Assembly (NCBI RefSeq): GCF_026967805.1
Contig: NZ_JAPVBG010000001.1
Location: 821,143 to 885,142 of the forward strand
Source: Blastococcus sp. VKM Ac-2987
GTDB lineage: Bacteria; Actinomycetota; Actinomycetes; Mycobacteriales; Geodermatophilaceae
Length of the DNA: 64,000 nucleotides
Direction: 5' to 3'
Shown here: one piece after another, positions 51,501-58,681 of the stretch
Layout: each line of letters begins with the position of its first letter
How positions within the stretch are numbered: the first letter of the stretch is position 1
Made by a program: the position numbers and the translations under genes
The notes under the pieces: generated by a model
What the model was told of the DNA's origin: nothing
The model's database searches: none
Seen by the model: only the letters and a program-made list of their open reading frames with translations

Positions 51501-53307
51501 CCAAACGCTTAGCTTCACCCCAGGCGGCGCCACCAGCATACGACCGCTTCTGGACATCCACGTCTGCCGCTGCCCTAGCCGCGCTCCGATTGGCGCGTTT
51601 AGTTCCAAAGTTACCTAATGGCTCAAGGGGGCGGAGGTCGTACGCGACCGTACGTTTTGCGCCAGCGGGCGTGATGCGCTTCTCGCTCGAGAATTCCACT
51701 CTTCCGCGCCACCCGGAGCGAAGGGCTTGTTGGAGCTGGTGATCGTCTAGGTTCTGTACTTCAAAGTAGTGCAGTTGGCCCGCGCCGTCCGCCAGGAAGC
51801 CGTGCCCTTTGGTGGAATCCAATCTCTGGACGTGACCACTGATTCTGTCCGGCGTCCGAGTCCGGTGAGTGTCCGTTGTTACCTCGGCGGCGGTGTTCGC
51901 TTTAACGCTTACTAGGTCGCCAGGTGGTCCACTGTTGTTCGGCGGAGTATGCGCGCCGCAACCGAGGTCCCTTCGGGAGAGAATTTGATTCACCATCAAG
52001 CTTTCCTGTGGCGTCAGAGCCCGCTGCTGTATAAGCGGAAGTAGCTCCCGCAGTAGGTTATCGGGAAGCACGTCGGATTGGATGGAGAATTGGGCGAAGA
52101 GGGCGGCCCAACTCGGGCCTGGCACGGTCGTTTCCGCGCGGCCCAGGTATTGCGCTAGATATCTCGACGCCACAATGGGGTCGTGCTCGTCGAAGAGCAT
52201 CGCAGCAGCGCCGTACTCTGCGTCCGGATCTCCTTGAAGGGCCGCGTCTTCGAAGAGTGTGAGGGCATCATCTGCGCGCCCCCCAACGCGGGCGAGGCTG
52301 GCAGCCAAGGCCAATATATCCGGTCGATTCTCCCGTTCGGCAATCCAGGCGAGGCGTTCGACGTCCTGGGCACATCGCTCCGGCTCGCCAATCTTGATCG
52401 CATAGCGATAGCGGTTCATCGCCTTGACGATCTCTGCGCGGTCGTCAATCGAAATACCGGAAAGTTTGAAGTTTGGTGGGGCAGGAACCAAATGGATCAG
52501 CGTAGGGATGCCGGATTCGGGTAAAACCCGTTCGTTCTCCGCATGGTCATCCGGCCCTGGTCTGTGCGGGTGCTCGTGGGCATGCAACGCGGAAGGCTCT
52601 GCAGCTGCCACCGGATCATCAATCCGGGCTCCTGTCGTCGCCTGCGCCTCAGCTGCACTCTGCGGATCGGCTGAACCTGCCGTCGCCTGCGCCTCAGCTG
52701 CACTCTGCGGATCGGCTAAACCTGCCGTCGCCTGCGCCTCAGCTGCACTCTGCGGATCGGCTGAGCCTGCCGTATGTTCTCCCGGGTCCGGCACGGAGGG
52801 GCTTGATGAATGAGAGCGGGGGTTCGTGTCCCATAGGTCGCGGCCCGTGTCATCCTCGCTGTCCGGCGAATCTGGCAGCGGCTCCCGCCTCTGTCGCTGA
52901 TTGTGATCAACGGTAGCGTGTGGGCTAGTGGTCCCGGTCGCCCTCAATGTGCTGAATGAGCTGTTGACCGGCGCAGAGTTAGCGGACAGAGACGGCATCT
53001 CGGATTCTCCGGGCATGGAGAATCCGAGCAATTCACCGGCGGATATTGCTTCTATCCCGTCCCCCGTGCGGACTGCTACAAGTTCCGGCTCAAGGTGGAT
53101 GACGGAACCCTCCACGGCTCTGACCACGCCATCGGTCATATAGCGCAGGCGAACGGTCAAGCCGATTCCGGCGGATTTGAGGAAGAGGTCATACATAGCG
53201 GCCATTTTTAGCGGGTTCTCCGAGAGCCGGGATGGTCGGAAGCGCTCAGCGTCAGCACCGGAAGGGTAGTCGAACAAGGGGAGGGGGGCACACGGCATGT
53301 CGTCCAT
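48520..53307 (-). CDS. giant TPR / cold-shock-like / STAND ATPase
   Basis: A protein of about 1595 residues. ATG 53307 was chosen; a GTG at 53316 and an ATG at 53298 are alternatives. The N-terminus has a small beta unit (AVEGSVIHLEPELVAVRTGDGIEAISAGELLGF, about 60-95), then a disordered region with three 15-residue repeats (about 179-223). A cold-shock-like OB segment follows near 485-555 (GHVQRLDSTKGHGFLADGAGQLHYFEV), flanked by TPR-type helices (ALTLFEDAALQGDPDAEYGAAAML; AKALLKQAIEEYPNDATLPQLL). The C-terminal STAND ATPase has NPYEPYSGGSVV..FFGRRDLLEDIL, Walker A GQKRSGKSS (about 1247) and Walker B IVYLVDEFTYMY. First gene of a three-gene overlapping operon; candidate defence sensor. Confidence 0.8.
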   Translation of the reverse strand: MDDMPCAPLPLFDYPSGADAERFRPSRLSENPLKMAAMYDLFLKSAGIGLTVRLRYMTDGVVRAVEGSVIHLEPELVAVRTGDGIEAISAGELLGFSMPGESEMPSLSANSAPVNSSFSTLRATGTTSPHATVDHNQRQRREPLPDSPDSEDDTGRDLWDTNPRSHSSSPSVPDPGEHTAGSADPQSAAEAQATAGLADPQSAAEAQATAGSADPQSAAEAQATTGARIDDPVAAAEPSALHAHEHPHRPGPDDHAENERVLPESGIPTLIHLVPAPPNFKLSGISIDDRAEIVKAMNRYRYAIKIGEPERCAQDVERLAWIAERENRPDILALAASLARVGGRADDALTLFEDAALQGDPDAEYGAAAMLFDEHDPIVASRYLAQYLGRAETTVPGPSWAALFAQFSIQSDVLPDNLLRELLPLIQQRALTPQESLMVNQILSRRDLGCGAHTPPNNSGPPGDLVSVKANTAAEVTTDTHRTRTPDRISGHVQRLDSTKGHGFLADGAGQLHYFEVQNLDDHQLQQALRSGWRGRVEFSSEKRITPAGAKRTVAYDLRPLEPLGNFGTKRANRSAARAAADVDVQKRSYAGGAAWGEAKRLERAGELNGAKQLYQLEISNKGPRRLSAIKDLAWLLNRLDEWKPALHLLEKHRNDFAGETRAVDNLRLSILLKGRQYPQAREVIALLYESSDRQRRMSLTKQDVFCLIAMDDIPAAKALLKQAIEEYPNDATLPQLLERTNSLSEGLAEADLQSLQSYVTGLSPFAVYALEGAQLVGADERSKARGYYDERDFQEVNDFLTRIRGRRPRERADVALTLAYMCWQNPQAAGDVQLSDLLRRYFSLMAESAAIGGADRDTVRAYATEALALAAPDKVLLDAPVLVSTYIGDTPENPVYRERLHELGARLEGNLAAWSAFLDDLAYYVTRSSNLQDVVRTEICNKRPTLQIRADFSATTQLERDRQVLESARLEDVKIIGELSLSRLQDIAGTLADVAKSARFALDRQRLLEINQIVGDMARYWGERDFTERVSSFSRAKAALDRLRDRMDQQPTALSVSWILAIVANLSERVQFAFEKYLSDAKPALTVENILADDQYRLDEDGTVTVALQLELAPGSPPIEDVEVGVSAGSGIALIKQTAVGDVMRAGTVREVRLQLRPSEEHVKDLAFTLDGVVTYSSSGSQGVEKPFSLAVRLNEERDFAKIDPNPYEPYSGGSVVADPHMFFGRRDLLEDILAQVTLGPTGQCFVLYGQKRSGKSSVLSQVSQRLSPPVVAVNVTLGEIDAESANRSFLRACIEELEVAARRHNFVEYVSWPTSDALKESPIEAFRRVLRSATEALGTLTGQPGRIVYLVDEFTYMYEYISEGLVDRSFMRQWKALLESRLFSAVIIGQDSMPRFKQEFPNEFGVTRDERISYLPREDALELAQRPIFLEGKSRYRGKSLDKIYRLTAGSPWFIQILCDELVRHLNHRRAPLITEFDIDSVVRTLVNGSAMLPIERFDPLITAAGESVGLAARQDYMAILAAIAAYSSPLTGAPRSDLSVVGLSGSADMDVLIEDMIEREILTRDHMNRLRIRVGLFEEWLRMNRPVTMAVS
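52637..52771. repeat. three 45-bp tandem repeats inside the giant STAND gene
   Basis: Units begin at 52637, 52682 and 52727 and are identical except for a few bases. They encode ADPQSAAEAQATAG plus one variable residue, three times. The period is a multiple of three, so copy-number change would keep the frame. The encoded segment is a disordered linker. Confidence 0.9.
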
Positions 53308-53985
53308 GGCCACCACTACGTACTTGCAGCGCTCCCCTCACAACGTCAACGCGAGTGACCGGAGCCAGACGCGGAGCCACGGTTGTTCGCTTGTATCACG
53401 CTCCATTGATCAACAGGGCTTATCGCTCGATCTGCCCGCCGAGGGGCGGCACGCCCGCCCATCGCTCACCTCGCAGACATGGCCACCTCTACGGTCGCCG
53501 CGGGCAACCTGGGGATACCGGCGCCACCGCGACAGTCCGTGTCGCTAACAATCGACCTCCTGCTGTCGAGGATCATCCCGTCCTGGTGCGTGACCTCACG
53601 AGGATTCAACTGATGCCCTTGCTGGTGTGAGTGATCTTGATGTGGCCGTTGCGCGCCCGCGAGCCGACCGGCGGCAGGTCAGGCCCCGTGCCTCGTCGGA
53701 GATCCAGTTCCCCAGTCCGACTCGTCCGTGTCGCTCCGCCCGGCAGCCCTCCCTGGGCGCATCCCCACGGACGAGGAGCTCGCACGGGAGCCAGCCGGAA
53801 GCATTGGACGCCCCAAGATCCTGAGTCATCACAGCTCCTGCATTTATGGTCTGGGAGCTCGTGGTGACGGGTTACAGGAGGATCCACAGCAGACTGAGGG
53901 CATGGGAACCAGCGGCACCCCTGAGTACCGGGAAGGAAGGCGGGCAGGCGAGCAACAACGCCGTCAGCGCCACCAGGAGACCGCA
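53308..53985. other. region upstream of the STAND operon, no convincing intact gene
   Basis: About 680 bp between the giant gene's start and the zinc-finger gene. It should contain the promoter of the minus-strand operon near 53320-53400. Short frames at 53606-53830 on the minus strand include RARNGHIKITHTSKGIS, faintly like a HicA-type toxin end, but without a complete gene. Confidence 0.35.
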
Positions 53986-54390
53986 GTGAACCGCCCCCGT
54001 CCGGACCAGGCCGGCCCTGCGGCGGACGGGCCCGAACGCCGGACCGCCGCGACGACCTGCGGATGGTGCGGCGGACCGATCCCCCCGCACAGCCGCGGTC
54101 CGATCCCGAAGTGGTGTTCGGCCATCTGCCGGCACCGGGCCTGGAAGCAGAGCCGCGCGGCGAGCTCCGGCCGGACGGCAGTGCAGGTGGTCGAGCGGCG
54201 GGTCGAAATCCGTGTACCCCTCGAGCCGACCCGCCGTGACTAGCCAAGGTTGCTCGGTGAGCTTGCCGGTCAACTGAGAGACGGCCGCGTCTATGACCGG
54301 GACCTGCCCGACCTCGGCCGGGCACTGGACCCGGTGCTGCGGTCCTACCGGCGGCGCGCGCGGTGGAGCGGCGCACCTGACCTCCACTGA
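53986..54390 (+). pseudogene. zinc-finger protein gene with internal amber codon
   Basis: GTG 53986 follows CAGGAG. The first 85 codons encode a C4 zinc finger: TTCGWCGGPIPPHSRGPIPKWCSAICRHRAWKQSR (C25, C28, C44, C48), then VVERRVEIRVPLEPTRRD. A TAG at 54241-54243 follows, yet the same frame continues with coding-like PRLLGELAGQLRDGRVYDRDLPDLGRALDPVLRSYRRRAR to TGA at 54388. A Trp codon (TGG) would fit at the TAG. So the gene is probably broken by one base change, unless the amber is read through. Small 'WCS.xCR' zinc-finger proteins of this kind are common in actinobacterial mobile elements. Confidence 0.6.
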
Positions 54391-54937
54391 GTGCCCGAAG
54401 GGCGGAGCTCCTTTACTGCTCCTGTAGGGCACCGGCGTCCACGGTGACGTCGGGACGGTTGAGCGGGAGGCCAACGGGGGTGACGTAGGTGACGGGGCGG
54501 CGGCGACCCGACCAGCCCGACGTCACCCCAACCGGCGCGCCACTGGCCCTCGCTGGCGACATGACTTCCAGCTCTGCTGGACGGCAGTGCCCCTGGCCGC
54601 GCAGCACGCCCCGTCGAGGGGCGCACCGGTCCGGTGCGAGGGGTAAGGCGCCCGGTGACGCCCCCGCCGCATGCCCTTCGATGGCCGGCTCCACCTCTGT
54701 CACCCCCGTCGTCGGCTACTCGTCACAACGGATTGCGCAGTCCTGGATGCATAAGGTGTGTCGGCTCGTGATTTTGTCCGGTTCGGCAGTCGAGATGGCC
54801 GCGGAGAGCGCGCAGGCGAGGACGCATGTACGTAGCCGATCGGGTCGACCATGCGGAGGTCCGCTGACGGGGTGACGTGGCGCCGCACGCGGCGGCGACC
54901 CTGCCGAGGACGTGGGGTTGGACCCTTCGCTCAGGTG
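54391..54937. other. gap with no confident gene
   Basis: About 550 bp. A minus-strand frame at 54413-54703 ends VTYVTPVGLPLNRPDVTVDAGALQEQ, which reads like real protein, but its upstream half does not and no start is convincing. It may be a decayed gene end. Confidence 0.3.
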
Positions 54938-55100
54938 TTAGCGCACCAGCTCCTCACGGGCCAGCAACGGCCCCGTAGGCGGCGGCTGCCTGCATGCCTT
55001 CCGAGGTCAGGGTCGGATACTCCGCGACAACGTCCTCGGGGCTCATCCCGGCGGCCAGGCAGTCGAGCACCACGCTGACCGGCACGCGGGTGCCGGCGAT
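54938..55100 (-). pseudogene. DUF433 (antitoxin-like) gene remnant
   Basis: Minus-strand translation gives IAGTRVPVSVVLDCLAAGMSPEDVVAEYPTLTSEGMQAAAAYGA, a clear DUF433 core. The expected end LLAREELVR-TAA follows only after dropping one extra G near 54964, so there is a frameshift. The 5' part (the usual HPxVxxGxPxIxGT) is missing beyond about 55100. DUF433 proteins are VapB/ParD-like partners in toxin-antitoxin pairs; no toxin partner is visible here. Confidence 0.65.
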
Positions 55101-55239
55101 CGAGCTCGGACAGCAGGGACTGGAGAAAAACAGGACCTTCGCCGGGCACTGTCACCAACCGGCCGGAAATGGCGCCTTCTCCAGGTGGGCGTGCGGCGCC
55201 GGACGCCGGCGCATGAGGCCACATGACGAGGAGGGCGAG

Positions 55240-55539
55240 ATGGGCGACGCGCAGCGACCTCAGAAGCGGGTCTCCAGCGACCCGCTGCTGCTCACACCCG
55301 AGGAGGCCGCCAGGGTGCTCCGCCTCGGGCGCACGACGGTCTACGCGCTGATGAAGGCTGGCGACCTGCACCCCGTCCACATCGGCCGGAGCTGCCGCCT
55401 CTCCCGCAGCGAGCTCGAACGTTACGTTCGCGGCCTGGAAGCCCCCCGCACCGCTCCCCGTGCGCTGCGCCGTGCCCGGACCACCACGGACCAGCGCGGA
55501 CTCTTCGAGCTCGGCCCGACGTCGCCCGATGCCGCATGA
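55240..55539 (+). CDS. xis: excisionase-family DNA-binding protein
   Basis: A protein of 99 residues. ATG 55240 was chosen because GAGGAGGG lies just before it; an in-frame ATG at 55213 has none. The HTH_17 domain is LLTPEEAARVLRLGRTTVYALMKAGDLHPVHIGRSCRLSRSELERYVRGLE. A basic, disordered tail follows. Genes of this kind lie directly before tyrosine integrases and direct excision by bending attachment-site DNA. The integrase starts 73 bp downstream in the same direction. Confidence 0.85.
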   Translation: MGDAQRPQKRVSSDPLLLTPEEAARVLRLGRTTVYALMKAGDLHPVHIGRSCRLSRSELERYVRGLEAPRTAPRALRRARTTTDQRGLFELGPTSPDAA

Positions 55540-55612
55540 GTCCACAACCGCTCCGCCGGTGTCGGACCGCTCGGCCAGACTGACCCTCCAGTCCACGACC
55601 CAGGGGTGACCG

Positions 55613-56878
55613 ATGGCGGGACGCGCCTCGAACGGCGAGTCGACGATCTACAAGGGCGCCGACGGCCGCTGGCACGGCTACGTCTCCGTCGGGTTCACGC
55701 TCGACGGCAAGCTCGACCGCCGGCACGTCAGCAGCAAGAGCCGCGGCGTCGTGGTCACGAAAATCCGTGAACTCGAGCGCAAGCGCGACTCCGGGACGGT
55801 CGGCGAGACGTCGACCCCGACCGTCGCCTGGTGGCTCGAGCACTGGCTGACGACCATTGCCCCGCGCCGGGTGCGACAGCGGACGCTGGAGAGCTACGAG
55901 TCGGCCGTCCGCAAGCACCTGATCCCCGGCATCGGCCGGCACCGCCTCGACCGGCTGCGGCCGGAGCACCTCGACCAGCTCTACACCGCCCTGCTGGACG
56001 ACGGCTACTCCCCCGCCTCGGTGCTGCGGCATCACCGCATCCTGTCCCGTGCCCTCACCGTCGCCATGCAACGTGGCCACGTCGCCCGCAACGTGGCCGG
56101 GCTCGTCGATCCACCGGCTCAGAAGCAGAGCGACATCGCCACCGCCCTCGACCTCGGTGAGGCCCGCGCCGTCCTGGAAGCCGCGGCTCACGTGCGCAAC
56201 TCCGCCCGCTGGACCGTCGCCCTCGCGCTCGGCCTGCGCCAGTCCGAGGCGCTGGCCCTGCAGTGGAAGGACATCGACCTGCTCACCGGCACGCTGACGG
56301 TCCGGCGCAGCATCCACCGGGTCCGCGGCGGCGGGCTGATCTACGAGGAGCCCAAGACCCGCCGCAGCCAGCGCACGCTCGCCCTGCCGATGCCGCTCGT
56401 CGCCTCCCTGCACGAGCACAGGGCTGTCCAGCTCGGCGAGCAGATGCTGGCCGGCTCCGAGTGGCACGACGAGGACCTGGTCTTCGCCCAGCCCAACGGC
56501 CGGCCCATCGACAAGAAGACCGACCACGACGACTGGACCCGGCTGCTCAAGGCGGCCGGCGTCCGGCACGTCCGGCTGCACGACGGTCGGCACACCGCGG
56601 CCACCCTGCTGCTGAGCGAGAACGTGCACCCGAGGGTGGTCATGGAGCTGCTCGGCCACAGCCAGATGCGCACCACGATGGACATCTACAGCCACGTCAT
56701 GCCGGCCCTCGCCCGCGAGGCCGCCGACCGGATGAGCGCCCTGCTGCTGCCAGGTAAGGGTGGGCAAACTGCAACCAGAACTGCAACCAGGGACGACTCA
56801 GGCCGTCCTCCAGATGGAGAACGGCCTGGTCATCGGGGTGGAGCTGAGGGGACTCGAACCCCTGACCCCCACACTGCC
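55613..56878 (+). CDS. int: tyrosine integrase of the tRNA-Ala element, no stop of its own
   Basis: From ATG 55613. It has an arm-binding AP2-like start (STIYKGADGRWHGYVSVGFTLDGK), a core-binding SAM-like domain (WWLEHWLTTIAPRRVRQRTLESYESAVRKHLIPGIGRHRL) and the catalytic domain: ALALGLRQSEALALQWKDID (Arg), LHDGRHTAATLLL (HxxR), LLGHSQMRTTMDIYSHVM (His and Tyr nucleophile). All key residues are present. The frame has no stop before the att site. It runs into the tRNA antisense strand and stays open to 57544, so the end given here is the end of the att core, not a stop codon. In the excised circle the joined left end would supply a TGA seven codons past the PDP motif. Confidence 0.9.
56770..56791 (+). 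other. arm-type repeat pair, right end
   Basis: TGCAACCAGA at 56770-56779 and TGCAACCAGG at 56782-56791, period 12 bp, inside the 3' end of the integrase frame. They match the pair at 37100-37121. The dead integrase near 36.88 kb has only one damaged copy (CTGCAACTAGAG). Confidence 0.6.
56800..56827 (+). terminator. hairpin inside the integrase 3' frame
   Basis: AGGCCGTCCTCC-AGAT-GGAGAACGGCCT folds with one mismatch. Compared with 36901-36928, stem bases differ on both sides in a compensating way. It is placed to end integrase transcription before the antisense tRNA. Confidence 0.65.
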
Positions 56879-56880
56879 AG
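56819..56880. other. attachment site, right copy within tRNA-Ala
   Basis: 62 bp identical to 36920-36981. The shared block ends in the anticodon loop (CTGCCAG on this strand), the usual crossover region for tyrosine integrases that use tRNA genes. The tRNA stays complete because the rest of the gene lies outside the element. Confidence 0.9.
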
Positions 56881-56911
56881 TGTGGTGCGCTACCAGCTGC
56901 GCCACAGCCCC
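56839..56911 (-). tRNA. tRNA-Ala (GGC anticodon)
   Basis: A 73-nt gene read on the minus strand. Acceptor arm GGGGCTG/CAGCTCC with one G-T pair and discriminator A; D-arm GCGCAGCTGGTAGCGC; anticodon stem CCACA/TGTGG with loop CTGGCAG (anticodon GGC, alanine codon GCC); T-arm AGGGGTTCGAGTCCCCT. CCA is not encoded. It is the insertion target of the element to its left. Confidence 0.95.
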
Positions 56912-57016
56912 GAACCGGCCCGGTCTGGTGCGTCCGAGCCGGGAGTAACTGTACAACCCCACCCACCGGGACCGGCGGAGGGGGTCGGCGCCGCGCGGGG
57001 CGAGGCGAACCGGTGC

Positions 57017-57430
57017 TCAGACCTGCTTCATCTGCGCGATCCGCAGGTGGTTGCCGAAGGGGTCGCGGAGGCCGAAGTCGATGCCGTAGGGCTGGTCGAC
57101 CGGCTCCTCGGTGATCTCCACGCCCTTCGCCACCAGATCGGCGTGCGTCCGGTAGGCGTCGTCGCAGGCGAAGAAGAGGTGCCCACCGGCGACCCCCTTG
57201 GCGATCGCCTCCCGGACCTGGGCTGCCGTCTCCTCGCTCATCGAGGGCGGCCCCGGCCGCTCCAGCAGAACGGCGCGGTCGGGCTGCCCGGGCAGGGCGA
57301 CGGTGAGCCAGCGCATCGGGCCGAACTGCATGTCGGTCTGGACCTCGAACCCGAGCTTGCCGACGTAGAAGTCGAGCGCCTGGTCCTGGTCGGGCACGTA
57401 GATCTGGGTGATGGTCAGCGAGGTCAGCAT
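57017..57430 (-). CDS. VOC-family (glyoxalase/bleomycin-resistance fold) protein
   Basis: A protein of 137 residues from ATG 57430. A GTG at 57454 overlapping the upstream stop is an alternative. Paired beta-alpha-beta-beta-beta modules: SLTITQIYVPDQDQALDFYVGKLGFEV and GGHLFFACDDAYRTHADLVAKGVEITEEPVDQPYGIDFGLRDPFGNHLRIAQM. Likely metal ligands are H in GGHLFF and E/D residues of the C-terminal strand. The substrate is unknown. It is downstream of and nearly overlapping the AraC-type gene, so they are probably functionally linked. Confidence 0.87.
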   Translation of the reverse strand: MLTSLTITQIYVPDQDQALDFYVGKLGFEVQTDMQFGPMRWLTVALPGQPDRAVLLERPGPPSMSEETAAQVREAIAKGVAGGHLFFACDDAYRTHADLVAKGVEITEEPVDQPYGIDFGLRDPFGNHLRIAQMKQV

Positions 57431-57450
57431 GGGAGCGACGCTAGGGAGCC

Positions 57451-57864
57451 TCACTCCCCCGGCGCTTCTCCGAAACTGCTCGGCCGCAGCCAGGCCATCG
57501 CGAAGCAGGAGGGCACCGCCGGCAGCGGTCCGCGACGCCGGTAGGCGCTGGGCGGCTCGCCGACGACGTCGCGGAAGACGCGGCTGAACGTGCCCAGGCT
57601 GGAGAAGCCGACGTCCATGCAGATGTCGGTGACGCTGCGGTCGCCGGTGCGCAGCAGGAACATCGCCCGCTCCACCCGCCGGCGCTGCAGGTACCGCTTC
57701 GGCGTCTCGCCGAACGTGGCCCGGAAGGTGCGGATGAAGTGCGCCTCCGAGACGTGCGCGATCCGCGCCAGCGTCGGCACGTCGAGCGGCTCGGCGTAGC
57801 GGCGGTCCATGGCGTCCCGCGCGCGCAGCAGCCTCCGGGTCGCGTCCTCCGCGGGTCGGCTCAC
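57451..57864 (-). CDS. AraC-family transcriptional regulator
   Basis: A protein of 137 residues from GTG 57864. It is nearly all DNA-binding domain: MDRRYAEPLDVPTLARIAHVSEAHFIRTFRATFGETPKRYLQRRRVERAMFLLRTGDRSVTDICMDVGFSSLGTFSRVFRDVVGEPPSAYRRR, with both HTH motifs. No sensing domain is present, so control may depend on expression or a partner. A tail of about 28 residues ends with its stop abutting the VOC gene. Confidence 0.9.
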   Translation of the reverse strand: MSRPAEDATRRLLRARDAMDRRYAEPLDVPTLARIAHVSEAHFIRTFRATFGETPKRYLQRRRVERAMFLLRTGDRSVTDICMDVGFSSLGTFSRVFRDVVGEPPSAYRRRGPLPAVPSCFAMAWLRPSSFGEAPGE

Positions 57865-57889
57865 GCCGGGATGATGCCCGGCCCGGGCC

Positions 57890-58681
57890 TCAGATCTCGA
57901 CGCCGCGGGCGGCCAGCCACGGGATCGGGTCGACCTTCTTGCCGCCCAGGCCACCCTTGTGCACCTCGAAGTGCAGGTGCGGGCCCGTCGACTGCCCGCG
58001 GTTGCCGAGCAGGGCGATCGTCTCCCCCGCCTCCACGTACTGGCCCGGCTGCACCAGGATCTTGTCCATGTGGCCGTAGACGGTGACGTCGCCGTTGTCG
58101 TGGAGGATGTAGACGGCCAGTCCGAAGCCGCTGGCGGCTCCCGCGCGCAGCACCACGCCGTCCACCGCCGCGTACTCCGGCGTGCGCATGGGCGCGGCCA
58201 GGTCGATGCCGTAGTGGAAGGTGCCCCACCGGCCGCCGTAGCCGCTGGTCAGCCGGGCCCCGGCGACGGGCAGGACGGCCTTGGGCCGGGCCGCCTCGGC
58301 GGCGGCCGCCGCCGCCGCGGCCTCGGCGGCCTCGCGCTCGGCGCGGGCGGCGCGGGAGGCGGCGACCTCCTCGAGCCGGGCCTCGGCCTCGGCGACCGAG
58401 ATGGACGCCTGGGGCAGGACCTCGACACCCTCCTCGGTGGTCATCAGCACGTCGGAGGCCTCGATGACGGAGGTGGCCTCGGCCGAGGGGGCGCCCGGCA
58501 GGCTCACGCCCGCCGCGACGACGCCGCCGAGCAGCACCGCGGCGAGCAGCAGCGCGGGGCTCCGCCGGGCCTGCGCCTGGGCCGGACGGCGACGGGCGCG
58601 CCGCTCGGCGGCCCGACCGGCGGAGGGGTGCACCGCATGGAGCTGCTCCGTGCGGGCCTCCGAGCCGATCGCTGCGTGCAT
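57890..58681 (-). CDS. M23-family peptidoglycan endopeptidase
   Basis: A protein of 263 residues from ATG 58681; the longer upstream frame has no family-like sequence. One TM/signal anchor (PALLLAAVLLGGVVAAGVSLPG, about 42-62), then an Ala/Glu-rich coiled coil (VAEAEARLEEVAASRAARAEREAAEAAAAAAAAEAA), then the LytM domain: TSGYGGRWGTFHYGIDLAAPMRTPEYAAVDGVV, YILHDNGDVTVYGHMDKI and GQSTGPHLHFEVHKGG. Zinc ligands are the H and D of HYGIDLA and the first H of HLHFE. It cleaves peptidoglycan crossbridges or activates amidases outside the membrane. Confidence 0.92.
   Translation of the reverse strand: MHAAIGSEARTEQLHAVHPSAGRAAERRARRRPAQAQARRSPALLLAAVLLGGVVAAGVSLPGAPSAEATSVIEASDVLMTTEEGVEVLPQASISVAEAEARLEEVAASRAARAEREAAEAAAAAAAAEAARPKAVLPVAGARLTSGYGGRWGTFHYGIDLAAPMRTPEYAAVDGVVLRAGAASGFGLAVYILHDNGDVTVYGHMDKILVQPGQYVEAGETIALLGNRGQSTGPHLHFEVHKGGLGGKKVDPIPWLAARGVEI

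Larger units (their letters stand above)
36981..56880. mobile_element. ~19.9-kb integrative element in tRNA-Ala(GGC)
   Basis: The element is bounded by the 62-bp att duplications. The intact excisionase and integrase lie at its right end next to the tRNA, and matching arm repeats lie inside each end. Cargo is a TIGR02391 protein, two operons of giant STAND NTPases and several broken small genes. GC content is clearly lower than the flanks, lowest from 46.9 to 53.3 kb. No conjugation, replication or phage structural genes are visible, so it may be a satellite-like or mobilisable defence island rather than a full ICE or prophage. Confidence 0.85.

Noticed and set aside
53596..53832. Minus-strand frames near a NGHIKITHT stretch, faintly HicA-like
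   Set aside because: Too short, in conflicting frames, and with no partner antitoxin or convincing start.
54413..54703. Minus-strand 96-codon frame ending in a protein-like tail
   Set aside because: Only the last 30 residues look coding and the start is not supported; left as a possible decayed gene end.
56878..57544. Open frame extending the integrase through the tRNA to 643 residues
   Set aside because: The extension is antisense to a tRNA and to the VOC gene and has no domain-like sequence; it is a read-through of the att site, not a real domain.
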